11,402 nucleotides of DNA from Chloroflexota bacterium (GTDB lineage: Bacteria > Chloroflexota > Anaerolineae > Anaerolineales > Villigracilaceae), in NCBI GenBank assembly GCA_016191895.1, contig JACPVD010000078.1, positions 1-11,402 on the forward strand, in the 5' to 3' direction. The notes below the pieces were generated by a model, which saw nothing but the letters and a program-made list of their open reading frames with translations, was not told the DNA's origin and ran no database searches. Below, piece after piece: positions 1 to 7,176 of this stretch. The translations under genes were made by a program, and so were the position numbers. Numbering within the stretch: the first letter of the stretch is position 1; each line of letters begins with the position of its first letter.

Positions 1-1059
1 GAACTTGACCTTTGCCAGTGCAAGGTCTTTTGTAAGATAAAGCGTTGTGCCATCGGAGCGCAGGATGACGTTCGTGCGGTATTTTTCCTTTGTCAGCCCA
101 AGCTTTTCGTCGATCTTTACGATGACGGCTCCGCCTTGCGGGCGTTCATCATCTGCGATGTTCTTGGCGATCAATTCATCCACAATGGCTTTGGATGGTT
201 CGTCCACTTCGCTTTCGTAAAACCATACATCCATGTTGACATCGAGTATGTGCAGTACTTCGCGAAGTTCTTCCAGGCTCCATTCACGCAGAGTTTTCCA
301 TAAATCCCGCACGTAGGTATCACCCGTGTCGTATTTGCGATACATCTCACGGCGATCCGCTTCGTAGGATTCACGAAGAGCGACTTCTTCGGGAGATTCG
401 TTTTCCTTCTTTTCGAGCAATTGATTGGCTTCCACGTACAATTTCAACAACCATTGTCCGCGCTCATGGACGCCTTCAGGTTCCTTACCTTTGTAAAACC
501 TGTCGTACATCCAAACGACCGTAATGACGCCAAGTCCAAGGTCGCCGGGGTAGGATGCCCGGATGGTTTTATATCCTGCAAACTCCACCAGCCGGGCCAG
601 TACCTCGCCCAGAAGCGCATTGCGCGCATGACCGATATGGAATGAGTGAAGCATGTTCGGCTGGGCATATTCGACCATCACAGTTTCAGATTTTACGTTT
701 CCTTTGCCGAATTCTTTGCCGTTGGCAAGCACTTCATCCACGACGCGACGTGCATATTCAGATGTTTTGAAATAGATGTTGAGATAGCCTTTGACCGCTT
801 CGATATGACTGATTCCCCCCACGCTTCCAAGCTGACCTTTGACCTGCTCGGCAATTTCCTGGGCTTTTTGCGGCACTGGAGCTTTATTCCCTTTGCCAAG
901 TTTCGCCTCGTTCGCGGCGGTCTGGAAGAACGAAGTGGCAAATCCCCATTCACCAGAAAAGGGAATGGCTTGCCACTTCAAATCCGCCAGCGCAATGTCA
1001 TTGGCTTTGCAGAAGGCCTTTATTTTGTCTTCGATGAGTTGCTGTTCTTTAGTAAACAT
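1..1059 (-). CDS. argS: Arginyl-tRNA synthetase, N-terminal 353 residues (cut by window edge)
   Basis: Class I aminoacyl-tRNA synthetase that charges tRNA-Arg with arginine using ATP in the cytoplasm. The reading frame is open from the ATG at 1059 to the window edge, giving 353 residues with no stop. The N-terminal ~100 residues fit the ArgRS additional domain that contacts the tRNA. The catalytic Rossmann fold follows: VEYAQPN at about 129-135, the HIGH signature at 141-144 followed by ARN, PGDLGLGV at 171-178, and a segment reading LRSDGTTLYLTKDLAL near the cut end, typical of ArgRS. The anticodon-binding DALR domain and the KMSKS-equivalent lie outside the window. A possible Shine-Dalgarno GAAGGA sits about 11 nt before the ATG. 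The gene follows rpsT but is separated from it by a terminator and has its own promoter. Identity is certain from the motifs; nothing odd is seen. Confidence 0.96.
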   Translation of the reverse strand, partial: MFTKEQQLIEDKIKAFCKANDIALADLKWQAIPFSGEWGFATSFFQTAANEAKLGKGNKAPVPQKAQEIAEQVKGQLGSVGGISHIEAVKGYLNIYFKTSEYARRVVDEVLANGKEFGKGNVKSETVMVEYAQPNMLHSFHIGHARNALLGEVLARLVEFAGYKTIRASYPGDLGLGVITVVWMYDRFYKGKEPEGVHERGQWLLKLYVEANQLLEKKENESPEEVALRESYEADRREMYRKYDTGDTYVRDLWKTLREWSLEELREVLHILDVNMDVWFYESEVDEPSKAIVDELIAKNIADDERPQGGAVIVKIDEKLGLTKEKYRTNVILRSDGTTLYLTKDLALAKVKF

Positions 1060-1078
1060 AAGCGAAGCAATCCTTCGG

Positions 1079-1087
1079 ATTATATCA
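1079..1087 (-). promoter_or_regulatory. Extended -10 promoter of argS
   Basis: On the minus strand the sequence TGATATAAT gives a perfect TATAAT (1084 to 1079) preceded by the TGn extension. No good -35 hexamer is seen 16-18 bp upstream, as is common for extended -10 promoters. The predicted transcription start near 1072 would leave a leader of only about 13 nt. Inference from consensus only. Confidence 0.6.
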
Positions 1088-1103
1088 GGTGAGAATTTGG
1101 AGT

Positions 1104-1123
1104 AAAAAGTCTCCAGACTTTTT
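1104..1123. repeat. Palindrome, member of an AAGTCT-type dispersed family
   Basis: Perfect 9-nt arms (AAAAAGTCT / AGACTTTTT) flank a CC centre. The inner 16 nt at 1106-1121 are the exact reverse complement of 9000-9015. The element sits between the rpsT terminator and the argS promoter. With its A-tract and T-tract flanks it could also act as a weak back-up terminator in either direction, and it overlaps where an argS -35 element would be. Confidence 0.6.
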
Positions 1124-1130
1124 CTTTTTA

Positions 1131-1172
1131 AGCAAAAGCGGGAGCGCCGACAATGGCGTTCCCGCTTTTGCT
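1131..1172 (-). terminator. Hairpin terminator downstream of rpsT
   Basis: Arms of 18 nt (1131-1148 and 1155-1172) pair with one G-T wobble around a 6-nt loop. The GC-rich inner stem is flanked by AAAA on the 5' side and TTTT on the 3' side, both folded into the outer stem, giving the layout of an intrinsic terminator that can work in both directions. It starts 23 bp beyond the rpsT stop and isolates rpsT from argS. Confidence 0.8.
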
Positions 1173-1195
1173 GGAAAGATAAATTGCGCGGCTTG

Positions 1196-1483
1196 TTACT
1201 TGCTGTCAGCCGCGGGTTTTCCGGTCAGGAATGCCGCAAGGCGCTTCATCAAACGTCCTTTGCGACGGGAAGCGTTGTTCGGGTGAATTACGCCTTTTTG
1301 AGCGGCTTTATCGAGTGTGCTGATCGCCTTCATTACGGCCTCTTTTGTTTGCGGATCGTTCTCCGCAAATGAAGCGCGGGCGGCGGTCACGGCAGTGCGG
1401 GCGGAACCGCGGGCATTGCGGTTGCGGACGCGGTTTTTTTCATTTTGACGATTGCGTTTGATTTGTGAATTAATGTTAGCCAA
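1196..1483 (-). CDS. rpsT: 30S ribosomal protein S20 (TTG start)
   Basis: Primary-binding protein of the small ribosomal subunit, contacting 16S rRNA. The 95-residue product matches the family in length and begins with MANINSQIKRNRQNEKNR, the typical basic S20 N-terminus. The rest is a Lys/Arg/Ala-rich helical protein, with the conserved stretch KGVIHPNNASRRKGRL at about 63-78 before a short tail. The start is TTG at 1483, eight bases after a clear GGAG ribosome-binding site; no in-frame ATG lies at a usable distance. E. coli rpsT also starts at UUG, where the weak codon matters for autogenous control, so the rare start may be conserved for regulation (inference). It is a single-gene transcript, with its own promoter upstream and a strong hairpin terminator downstream. 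Confidence 0.97.
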   Translation of the reverse strand: MANINSQIKRNRQNEKNRVRNRNARGSARTAVTAARASFAENDPQTKEAVMKAISTLDKAAQKGVIHPNNASRRKGRLMKRLAAFLTGKPAADSK

Positions 1484-1529
1484 GGTTTTTTCTCCAGATG
1501 ATACAACTTCATGTTTACAACAGCGCCGT

Positions 1530-1558
1530 ATTTTACATGAGGGGTGCGTATTTGTCCA
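1530..1558 (-). promoter_or_regulatory. Sigma-70-type promoter of rpsT
   Basis: On the minus strand a -35 TGGACA (1558 to 1553, five of six consensus bases) and a -10 TAAAAT (1535 to 1530, five of six) are separated by exactly 17 bp. The predicted start near 1523 gives a leader of about 40 nt that includes the GGAG site. The promoter begins only 7 bp past the stop of the upstream LysM gene, so rpsT can be expressed independently. Confidence 0.7.
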
Positions 1559-1564
1559 GCAATT

Positions 1565-2398
1565 TTATGGCGGCGTCGGGTTGGTGGGCGTTGGGGTGGA
1601 TGTGGCCGGCGGCGCGTTGATCGGCGTATAGGTGGCTGTCGGCAGTTCCGTGCCGGGGCCGGGGGTGACCGGTGTGCTGGTCGGCGGGCGCGTGGGAGTG
1701 GCCGTCACAATATTAACGGGGATGACGAGCAATTGCCCCACCTGAATGGCATTTGGGTCGGTAAGGCTGTTTTCTTCTATGATGGCTTCGACTGTGCTAT
1801 TGAATATGGCTGCAATACCGGCCAGCGAGTCGCCAGCCTGAACGATGTAATCCAGTTTTGTGCCCTGCGGCAAATTTGCAGGAATGGGTGTGGATGTGGG
1901 CAGCGGCATTCCGGGGTAGGGAAGTACGATTGCCTGCCCTGGGAGGATGTTTAGAGTTACCGGGTCTACACCGATGGGGAAGCCCGAGTCGCTGATGCCG
2001 CCAAAGGGATTCAGCAAAAGAATCAACGCAATGCCATCGTCTCCGAGATTGAATTGTTGGACGATTGAAAACAGAGAATCGCCGGCTTGCACTGTGTAAT
2101 TGAAAATGGTCGAAAAGGTTGGCGTAGGTGTCACAGTGGATGTCTCGGTCGGGAGCAGGGTTGCAGTCGGTGTGGATGTGCTGGTCGGGGTGAACGTCAA
2201 CGTGGGAGTGGGGGTTTCAGTGGCAAACATCGACGCCACCGGGCTGTTTTGCCCGGTCAGCCAGACGATGAGCAGGATCAAGCCGCCTATAATGAGAACA
2301 CCGGCGACGATATAGATTAAATTGGGCCCGCGCTTTTTGCGGTTGCGCATTAAACTAACAGGGCTGGGCGATGAAGAAATGGGGGGTCTATTGTTCAT
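1565..2398 (-). CDS. Single-pass membrane protein with two LysM domains
   Basis: Likely binds cell-wall glycan or another surface polymer outside the membrane. The 277 residues begin with a short cytoplasmic tail ending in RNRKKR (18-23), then one hydrophobic segment at about 27-47, so the C-terminus should be outside. A Thr/Pro-rich linker (about 60-96) leads to LysM 1 (about 100-160, opening YTVQAGDSL and closing PGQAIVLP). A second Pro-rich linker leads to LysM 2 (about 183-228, opening YIVQAGDSL and closing VGQLLVIP). A Thr/Pro-rich tail (232-277) follows. LysM 1 is longer than the usual ~45 residues and carries a Gly/Asp-rich insertion. The ATG at 2398 has AAGGAA about 9 nt upstream; the ATG at codon 17 is a less likely alternative. 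It lies 209 bp downstream of uvrA on the same strand. No catalytic domain is visible, so the ligand is unknown. Confidence 0.85.
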   Translation of the reverse strand: MNNRPPISSSPSPVSLMRNRKKRGPNLIYIVAGVLIIGGLILLIVWLTGQNSPVASMFATETPTPTLTFTPTSTSTPTATLLPTETSTVTPTPTFSTIFNYTVQAGDSLFSIVQQFNLGDDGIALILLLNPFGGISDSGFPIGVDPVTLNILPGQAIVLPYPGMPLPTSTPIPANLPQGTKLDYIVQAGDSLAGIAAIFNSTVEAIIEENSLTDPNAIQVGQLLVIPVNIVTATPTRPPTSTPVTPGPGTELPTATYTPINAPPATSTPTPTNPTPP

Positions 2399-2456
2399 GA
2401 GTCGGTTTCCTTATTTGTGCAAAGCGCGGTTGTTGTGCGGCGCGATGTAAAATAAT

Positions 2457-2585
2457 TCTACCTGAAAAAGGGAAACAGGTAGATAACAAAACAGGTAATG
2501 AGAAAACAGGCGAACAAGGTAAGGGGTAAACAAGTAAACAAGTATGCATGTTACCTGTTTACCTGTTTACTTGTTTACCTGTCTA
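2457..2585. repeat. Degenerate octamer array (CCTGTTTA / TAAACAGG) between uvrA and the LysM gene
   Basis: Four tandem 8-bp units, CCTGTTTA twice, CTTGTTTA and CCTGTCTA, fill 2554-2585. The opposite-strand form GTAAACAA occurs twice in tandem at 2526-2541, and looser ACAGGTA or ACAGG copies are scattered over 2472-2520. At the left end TCTACCTG (2457-2464) and CAGGTAGA (2476-2483) form a perfect 8-bp inverted repeat with an 11-nt loop. No coding frame is supported here. This covers most of the 209-bp gap between uvrA (stop at 2608) and the LysM gene. Confidence 0.75.
2525..2579 (-). repeat. Long hairpin inside the octamer array, downstream of uvrA
   Basis: GGTAAACAAGTAAACA at 2525-2540 pairs perfectly over 16 bp with 2564-2579. 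After one mismatch the stem extends 3 bp, leaving a loop of about 15 nt. It lies 29 bp past the uvrA stop and could protect or form the uvrA mRNA 3' end. The stem is AT-rich and no clear U-tract follows, so a classic intrinsic terminator is not supported. Confidence 0.65.
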
Positions 2586-2607
2586 CGTTCTTACTCGTTC
2601 TACATCT

Positions 2608-5481
2608 TCACTTCACATGCGCCTTCAAATACTTCCCTGTGTATGAATTCTTTACCTTCATCACCTGTTCAGGCGCGCCCTCTGCGATCAACTCTCCGCC
2701 CTTGTCGCCGCCTTCGGGACCGAGATCGATCAGCCAATCGGCGATCTTGATGATGTCGAGGTTGTGCTCGATGATCACCACTGAGTTACCGGTGTCGACA
2801 AGTCTCTGCAAGACTTCGATCAACTTGTGAACGTCCGCCGCATGCAAGCCGACGGAGGGTTCGTCCAAAACGTACAGGGTGCGCCCCGTTGCGCGGCGCG
2901 ATAATTCCTTCGAGAGTTTGACGCGCTGGGCTTCGCCGCCCGAAAGCGTTGTGGCGGGCTGGCCAACTCTCACATACCCCAGTCCCACTTCCTGCAATAA
3001 CTTCAATTTGTTTTGCATCTGCGGATAGTTTTTGAATTCCGTCAGCGCATGATCGACCGTCATATCCAGCACATCGGAGATGCTGTATTTGTCATGGAAC
3101 ATTACCTGTAATGTTTCGCGATTAAATCGTTTGCCATGGCACACATCGCAGGGCACGTATACATCGGGCAAAAACTGCATTTCGATTCGCAGTTCGCCCT
3201 GTCCCTGACACGCCTCGCAACGCCCGCCATGCACGTTGAATGAGAATCGCCCGGGCTTGTATCCGCGCACTTTGCTTTCGGGAAGTTCCGCATATAGTTT
3301 ACGAATCTCATCGAACAGGCCGGTGTATGTTCCGGGATTCGAGCGCGGCGTGCGCCCGATCGGCGACTGGTCGATGTTAATGATCTTGTCGAGATGTTCG
3401 ACGCCTTCGATGCGTTCATGCTCGCCGGCAGACGTCCGCGCGCCCATCAATTTTGCGGCCAGCGCGCTGTATAAAATATCGCTCATCAACGTCGACTTGC
3501 CCGAACCCGACACTCCGGTAATGCAAACCATTTTTCCAAGCGGGATCGAGACATCGATGCCCTTCAAGTTGTTTGCGGATGCGTTGACGATTCTCAGCGA
3601 TTTGCCGCTTCCTTCGCGCCTCTTCTTCGGGACCTCGACCTGCCTCCTCCCCGAAAGGTAGAGTCCGGTCAGAGACTTTGGGTGCGCCAAAATCTGTTTC
3701 GGCGTGCCTTCGGCGATCACCTGCCCGCCATGTTCGCCGGCGGCGGGACCAAGGTCGATGACCCAGTCGGCTTCGCGGATGGTTTCGTCATCGTGCTCGA
3801 CGACCAAAACCGTATTCCCCAAGTCTCTTAATCCTTTGAGCGTTTCAAGCAGGCGCGCGTTGTCACGCGGATGTAACCCGATCGACGGTTCATCGAGCAC
3901 ATACAACACACCGACAAGTCTCGACCCGACCTGGGTCGCCAGCCGGATTCGCTGCGCTTCCCCGCCGGATAATGACGTGGCGGAACGGTTCAATGTCAAA
4001 TAATTCAAACCGACGTTGACCAGAAAATTAAGCCGCTCGTGAATTTCCTTGATGACTCGTTCGGCAATGGTCTTTTGTTTCGCGGTCAGCGGGGAGGCTT
4101 TGCCGGAGATTTTTCGAATCCACTCCAGGGTGGTCGAGACCGGCCACGAGTTTGCCTCCACAATATTCACATTGTCCACAGTGACGGCCAGCGCGGCGGG
4201 ATTAAGTCGTTTCCCTTTACAACTGGGGCAGGGACGGTCGGACATGAACTCGGAAATCTTTTCGCGGATATATTCGGAGTTCGTGTCTTTATAACGGCGT
4301 TCGAGGTTTGTGATCACGCCTTCGAAGGCACGTGTGAATTTGACTTCGAACCCGCTTGAGTTTGTATAGGTCATGGGAAGTTGTTTATCGCCCGTGCCAT
4401 ACAGAATCACCTTGACCTGTTCCTTCGTCAGTTCGCAGATGGGTTTGTCGAGATCGATCTTGTAATGCTTCGCGGCGGTGGTGAGCGTATGCCAATAGTA
4501 GCCGCCCTCCTCCCGCGGACCCCATTCCATGCTGGCAATGGCTCCATCGTTCAGTGACAGGCTGTCGTCGGGGATGATGCGCTCGGGGTCGATCTCCAGT
4601 TTCGAGCCGAGTCCTTGGCAATCCTGGCAGGCGCCCTGCGGTGTGTTGAAGGAAAACGTCCGCGGTTCGATCTCATTGATGCTGACGCCGTGCTCGGGGC
4701 AGGCAAGGTGTTCGGAGAATTGGATGTCCTCTTTTTTATCCGCCATGTTCACGGTGATGTAGCCTTCGCCGAATTTCAAGGCAGTCTCAATGGAATCGGT
4801 CAGACGGGTACGGGCGGCCTTTTTATCTTCCTTTTCGCCTTCATTGGAAATGACAAGACGATCCACGACGGCTTCGATGGTGTGTTGTTTGTAGCGGTCG
4901 AGTTCGATCTCATCGTCGAGCGAATGGACATTCCCATCTACACGTGCGCGGGTGAAGCCGGCTTTGCGGATCTCCTCGAAAACATTTTGATATGTCCCTT
5001 TTCGGGCACGGACCAACGGCGCAAGAATTAGAATGCGCGATCCCTCGGGGAGTTTTTCCACCCTGTCCACGATCTCCTGCGCCGATTGTTTCACCACTTC
5101 GCGTCCACAGACCGGGCAATGCGGAATCCCCGCGCGCGCGAACAACAGACGCATGTAATCGTAAATTTCGGTGACCGTCCCAACAGTGGAACGCGGGTTA
5201 TGGCTGGTGGATTTCTGGTCAATGGAAACGGCGGGGGAGAGACCATCGATGTAATCCACGTCGGGCTTGTCCATCTGACCGATGAACTGGCGCGCGTACG
5301 CCGAAAGCGATTCGACATAACGGCGCTGACCCTCGGCGAAGATGGTATCAAAGGCCAGGGAGGATTTCCCCGACCCCGAAAGGCCTGTGATCACAACGAA
5401 CTTGTCGCGTGGAATTTCGACAGTGATGTTCTTCAAATTATGGACGCGCGCGCCCACGACGCGAATGGCATTTGCTGACAT
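2608..5481 (-). CDS. uvrA: UvrABC excinuclease subunit A
   Basis: Damage-sensing ATPase of nucleotide excision repair; it works as a dimer with UvrB in the cytoplasm. Length (957 residues) is normal for the family. ATPase I: Walker [10 protein letters not shown] at 33-41, ABC signature LSGGE at 504-508, Walker B YVLDEP at 527-532. ATPase II: Walker [10 protein letters not shown] at 656-664, LSGGE at 846-850, Walker B YVLDEP at 870-875. Zinc-binding pairs: C122/C125 with C418/C421, then C261-x2-H264 with C285/C288, where His replaces the usual second Cys, and C755/C758 with C778/C781 in ATPase II. The ATG at 5481 has AGGAGA about 4 nt upstream and its own promoter; the sigma-factor operon diverges from the same intergenic region. 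No LexA-type operator was recognised. Confidence 0.98.
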   Translation of the reverse strand: MSANAIRVVGARVHNLKNITVEIPRDKFVVITGLSGSGKSSLAFDTIFAEGQRRYVESLSAYARQFIGQMDKPDVDYIDGLSPAVSIDQKSTSHNPRSTVGTVTEIYDYMRLLFARAGIPHCPVCGREVVKQSAQEIVDRVEKLPEGSRILILAPLVRARKGTYQNVFEEIRKAGFTRARVDGNVHSLDDEIELDRYKQHTIEAVVDRLVISNEGEKEDKKAARTRLTDSIETALKFGEGYITVNMADKKEDIQFSEHLACPEHGVSINEIEPRTFSFNTPQGACQDCQGLGSKLEIDPERIIPDDSLSLNDGAIASMEWGPREEGGYYWHTLTTAAKHYKIDLDKPICELTKEQVKVILYGTGDKQLPMTYTNSSGFEVKFTRAFEGVITNLERRYKDTNSEYIREKISEFMSDRPCPSCKGKRLNPAALAVTVDNVNIVEANSWPVSTTLEWIRKISGKASPLTAKQKTIAERVIKEIHERLNFLVNVGLNYLTLNRSATSLSGGEAQRIRLATQVGSRLVGVLYVLDEPSIGLHPRDNARLLETLKGLRDLGNTVLVVEHDDETIREADWVIDLGPAAGEHGGQVIAEGTPKQILAHPKSLTGLYLSGRRQVEVPKKRREGSGKSLRIVNASANNLKGIDVSIPLGKMVCITGVSGSGKSTLMSDILYSALAAKLMGARTSAGEHERIEGVEHLDKIINIDQSPIGRTPRSNPGTYTGLFDEIRKLYAELPESKVRGYKPGRFSFNVHGGRCEACQGQGELRIEMQFLPDVYVPCDVCHGKRFNRETLQVMFHDKYSISDVLDMTVDHALTEFKNYPQMQNKLKLLQEVGLGYVRVGQPATTLSGGEAQRVKLSKELSRRATGRTLYVLDEPSVGLHAADVHKLIEVLQRLVDTGNSVVIIEHNLDIIKIADWLIDLGPEGGDKGGELIAEGAPEQVMKVKNSYTGKYLKAHVK

Positions 5482-5503
5482 GGTTCTCCTTGGATGGGAA
5501 GCA

Positions 5504-5530
5504 ATTGTAGCACAAATGTTTTATTATCAA
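5504..5530 (-). promoter_or_regulatory. Promoter of uvrA
   Basis: On the minus strand, TGCTACAAT gives an extended -10 with TACAAT at 5509 to 5504 (one mismatch to consensus). TTGATA at 5530 to 5525 resembles a -35, but the spacer is 15 bp, shorter than ideal, so the TGn extension probably carries recognition. The predicted start near 5497 leaves a ~16-nt leader that contains AAGGAGA. Confidence 0.55.
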
Positions 5531-5563
5531 TAGTTTGAATGGACAAAAAATTCAACCCGAGTT

Positions 5564-5599
5564 CCCGGAGTCCGAAGTCTCCCGACTTCGGACTCCGGG
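5564..5599. repeat. Perfect 16-bp palindrome in the uvrA/sigma divergent region
   Basis: CCCGGAGTCCGAAGTC (5564-5579) and its exact reverse complement (5584-5599) flank a TCCC loop. The inner GTCCGAAGTC...GACTTCGGAC layout is shared with the palindrome at 8997-9018, with C/G pairs in place of A/T pairs. It lies upstream of both divergent promoters, so it cannot be the 3' end of either gene. Read as a dispersed REP-like element; it could also block read-through or bind a protein. Confidence 0.75.
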
Positions 5600-5672
5600 G
5601 GAGGAAATATTCATCGAGACTGAATCAGGCCGGGGGCAAGCAGGGAGCGGAAATTTATCCTCATTCCCCGCA

Positions 5673-5681
5673 TGTTATACT
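5673..5681 (+). promoter_or_regulatory. Extended -10 promoter of the sigma-DegV operon
   Basis: TGTTATACT contains TATACT (5676-5681, one mismatch to TATAAT) preceded by TGn. No convincing -35 hexamer is seen. The predicted start near 5688 gives a leader of about 55 nt that carries the hairpin at 5700-5729. Nothing resembling an ECF-type -35 (AAC-containing) was spotted, so autoregulation by the encoded sigma factor is not supported by eye. Confidence 0.5.
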
Positions 5682-5699
5682 CGATGTAACTTCTCAAAT

Positions 5700-5729
5700 C
5701 CGGCGGTGTTATTTAATTCGACCCGCCGG
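5700..5729 (+). promoter_or_regulatory. Leader hairpin next to the sigma-factor ribosome-binding site
   Basis: CCGGCGG (5700-5706) pairs perfectly with CCGCCGG (5723-5729) around a 16-nt AT-rich loop. The 3' arm ends one base before the AAGG (5731-5734) proposed as the ribosome-binding site for the TTG start at 5743. The position suggests an influence on translation of the sigma factor, but no known riboswitch or thermometer class is recognised. Confidence 0.45.
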
Positions 5730-5742
5730 TAAGGTTTTTATC

Positions 5743-6315
5743 TTGCTGGATTCAGAGTACAACGAGGAAGATGTTCTCATCAACGCGTCGATGGGCAACC
5801 GGGACGCTTTCGGGCAGCTGTACGAGCGGTACGTGGAGCGCATCTTCAATTATGTATATTACAGGACAGGGAATGTTCATGACGCCGAGGATTTGACCGC
5901 GCGCGTGTTTCAGCGGGCAATGAAGCATATCGTGAACTATACCGACCGCGGCGTTCCGTTTTCGGCCTGGTTGTATCGCATCGCGCACAACCTCGTGGCA
6001 AACTGGCACCGTGACCGGAGCCGCAAACAGGAAATCCCGCTGGATGACCTGCCCGTTTTGCCTACAAAGGGCGATCACCCGGAAAGAAACCTGGTGCGTT
6101 CGCAGGAACAGGAAGCGTTGTTAAAAATGATCCGCACCCTGCCAGGCGAAAGACAAAACCTTTTGATCTTGAAATTTGTCGAGAATATGTCGAATGCGGA
6201 AATTGGGTCGATCATGGGAAGAAGCGAGGGCGCGGTAAAGAGTTTGTATCATCGCACCCTGCTGGCGTTGCGCGACCAATTGGAAGACCAAAATCTTAAT
6301 CTTGAAGGAGAGTGA
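5743..6315 (+). CDS. ECF-type RNA polymerase sigma factor (sigma-70 family)
   Basis: Directs RNA polymerase to a specific promoter set. The 190 residues hold region 2 at about 21-90 (DAFGQLYERYVERIFNYVYY, then DAEDLTARVFQRA at 47-59 in the core-binding part, and FSAWLYRIAHNLVANWHRD for -10 recognition). A ~30-residue linker leads to region 4 at about 125-178, with LPGERQNLLILKF and a helix-turn-helix around NAEIGSIMGRSEGAVKSLYH. Region 3 is absent, as expected for ECF factors. I chose TTG at 5743, with AAGG 8 nt upstream, because homology starts just after it. The frame stays open back to an ATG at 5539, but that extension would run through the palindrome at 5564-5599 and the promoter, and that ATG has no ribosome-binding site. 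First gene of an operon: its TGA ends 3 nt before degV, and its last codons carry the degV ribosome-binding site. Regulon unknown. Confidence 0.9.
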   Translation: MLDSEYNEEDVLINASMGNRDAFGQLYERYVERIFNYVYYRTGNVHDAEDLTARVFQRAMKHIVNYTDRGVPFSAWLYRIAHNLVANWHRDRSRKQEIPLDDLPVLPTKGDHPERNLVRSQEQEALLKMIRTLPGERQNLLILKFVENMSNAEIGSIMGRSEGAVKSLYHRTLLALRDQLEDQNLNLEGE

Positions 6316-6318
6316 ACC

Positions 6319-7161
6319 ATGTTAAGAATTGTGACCGACGGCGCGGCGGATGTTCCTGCCGGATGGGAAAAGGAATACGATATCAAAATCATTCCGATCA
6401 ACATCCATTTCGGCGAAAAGACCTTTGTGCAATTCGAGGAAATGGATTTCGATTCCTTTTACAAGGAGGTCGCGAGCAACAAGACCTTCCCGAAAACATC
6501 CCAGCCTTCGCCACACCAGTTTGTAGAATTCTATACAAGACATTACTCAAAGGACGACACCATCCTGTCCATTCACGTCACCAGCAAACTTTCGGGCACG
6601 TATGCGTCCTGCGTTTCCGCGGCGGAGGAGTTGAAAGGCCGGTACAACATCATCCCGTTCGATTCGGCCTGCGGCTCGATGGGAATCGCCTTTATGTGCC
6701 GAACCGCGCGGCAAATGTCGAACGCCGGCAAAAGCACGGAAGAGATTATCAAGGAACTCGAGTTGATGCGCAGTCGCACCGACGTCATCCTTACCCTGGA
6801 CAACCTGGAATACGCCCGTCGAAGCGGGCGCGTGGGAACCCTGTCGGCGGCGCTGGCCTCGCTGTTAAACGTCAAACCGATCGCGCGTTTGCAGGACGGC
6901 CTCGTGCATATGGTGGACAAGGTGCGTACGCGAAAAGCCGCAGTAGCCCGTGTGATCGAGATGGCGAAGGAAACCTTTGGCGATCGGCCGGTACATATCG
7001 GCGTGGTGCATGCCCGCGATCTTGAATCGGCCCAAACACTGATGGAAGAAGCAAAGAAGACTTTCAACGCGAAAGACACCGAATTTTCAGAGTTGACGGT
7101 TTCTTTGGCGATCAACTTCGGCCCCGGAACTGTGGGATTGATCCTGTATCCCGCCGAATAA
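6319..7161 (+). CDS. DegV family protein (fatty-acid-binding, FakB-like)
   Basis: DegV proteins bind a fatty acid in a buried pocket; in Firmicutes the FakB members present it to the kinase FakA for phosphorylation and phospholipid synthesis. The 280 residues match the family length. Visible motifs: MLRIVTDGAADVP at the N-terminus, TSQPSP at 60-65, LSGTY at 91-95, DSACGSMG at 115-122, LEYARRSGRVG at 163-173 and GPGTVGL at 268-274. The residue two before the GPG, normally His in this family, is Asn266 here, which may change ligand or partner binding. AAGGAG at 6305-6310, inside the sigma gene, serves the ATG, so translation is probably coupled to the sigma factor. No fakA-like gene is in the window, so it is unclear whether this protein feeds a kinase or acts as a lipid sensor for the operon. 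Confidence 0.93.
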   Translation: MLRIVTDGAADVPAGWEKEYDIKIIPINIHFGEKTFVQFEEMDFDSFYKEVASNKTFPKTSQPSPHQFVEFYTRHYSKDDTILSIHVTSKLSGTYASCVSAAEELKGRYNIIPFDSACGSMGIAFMCRTARQMSNAGKSTEEIIKELELMRSRTDVILTLDNLEYARRSGRVGTLSAALASLLNVKPIARLQDGLVHMVDKVRTRKAAVARVIEMAKETFGDRPVHIGVVHARDLESAQTLMEEAKKTFNAKDTEFSELTVSLAINFGPGTVGLILYPAE

Positions 7162-7176
7162 ATTTTGCGAGAGCGA

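Noticed and set aside
646..1092. 148-codon plus-strand frame
   Set aside because: Antisense to argS, whose HIGH motif and family signatures are unambiguous.
2120..2220. Non-coding tandem repeat (GTGG/GTCGG-rich stretch)
   Set aside because: It is the codon pattern of the Thr/Pro-rich linker of the LysM protein on the minus strand, kept in frame.
2457..2585. CRISPR array
   Set aside because: Units are 8 bp in tandem or inverted, without 30-40 bp spacers, and no cas gene is present.
3236..3661. 141-codon plus-strand frame
   Set aside because: Antisense to uvrA across its second ATPase region; no independent start signal or motif.
4615..5031. 138-codon plus-strand frame
   Set aside because: Antisense to uvrA; no independent start signal or motif.
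5482..5560. LexA/SOS box at uvrA
   Set aside because: No GAAC-N4-GTTC or CTG-N10-CAG operator was found; only the unproven TTGAAT-N9-ATTCAA repeat is present.
5539..5742. N-terminal extension of the sigma factor to an ATG at 5539
   Set aside because: The extra 68 codons run through the 16-bp palindrome and the promoter, show no sigma-family similarity, and the ATG has no ribosome-binding site. The TTG at 5743 fits the family boundary better.
6312..7025. 237-codon open frame on the plus strand overlapping degV
   Set aside because: Shifted-frame shadow, rich in Arg/Gly/Pro, without domain features.
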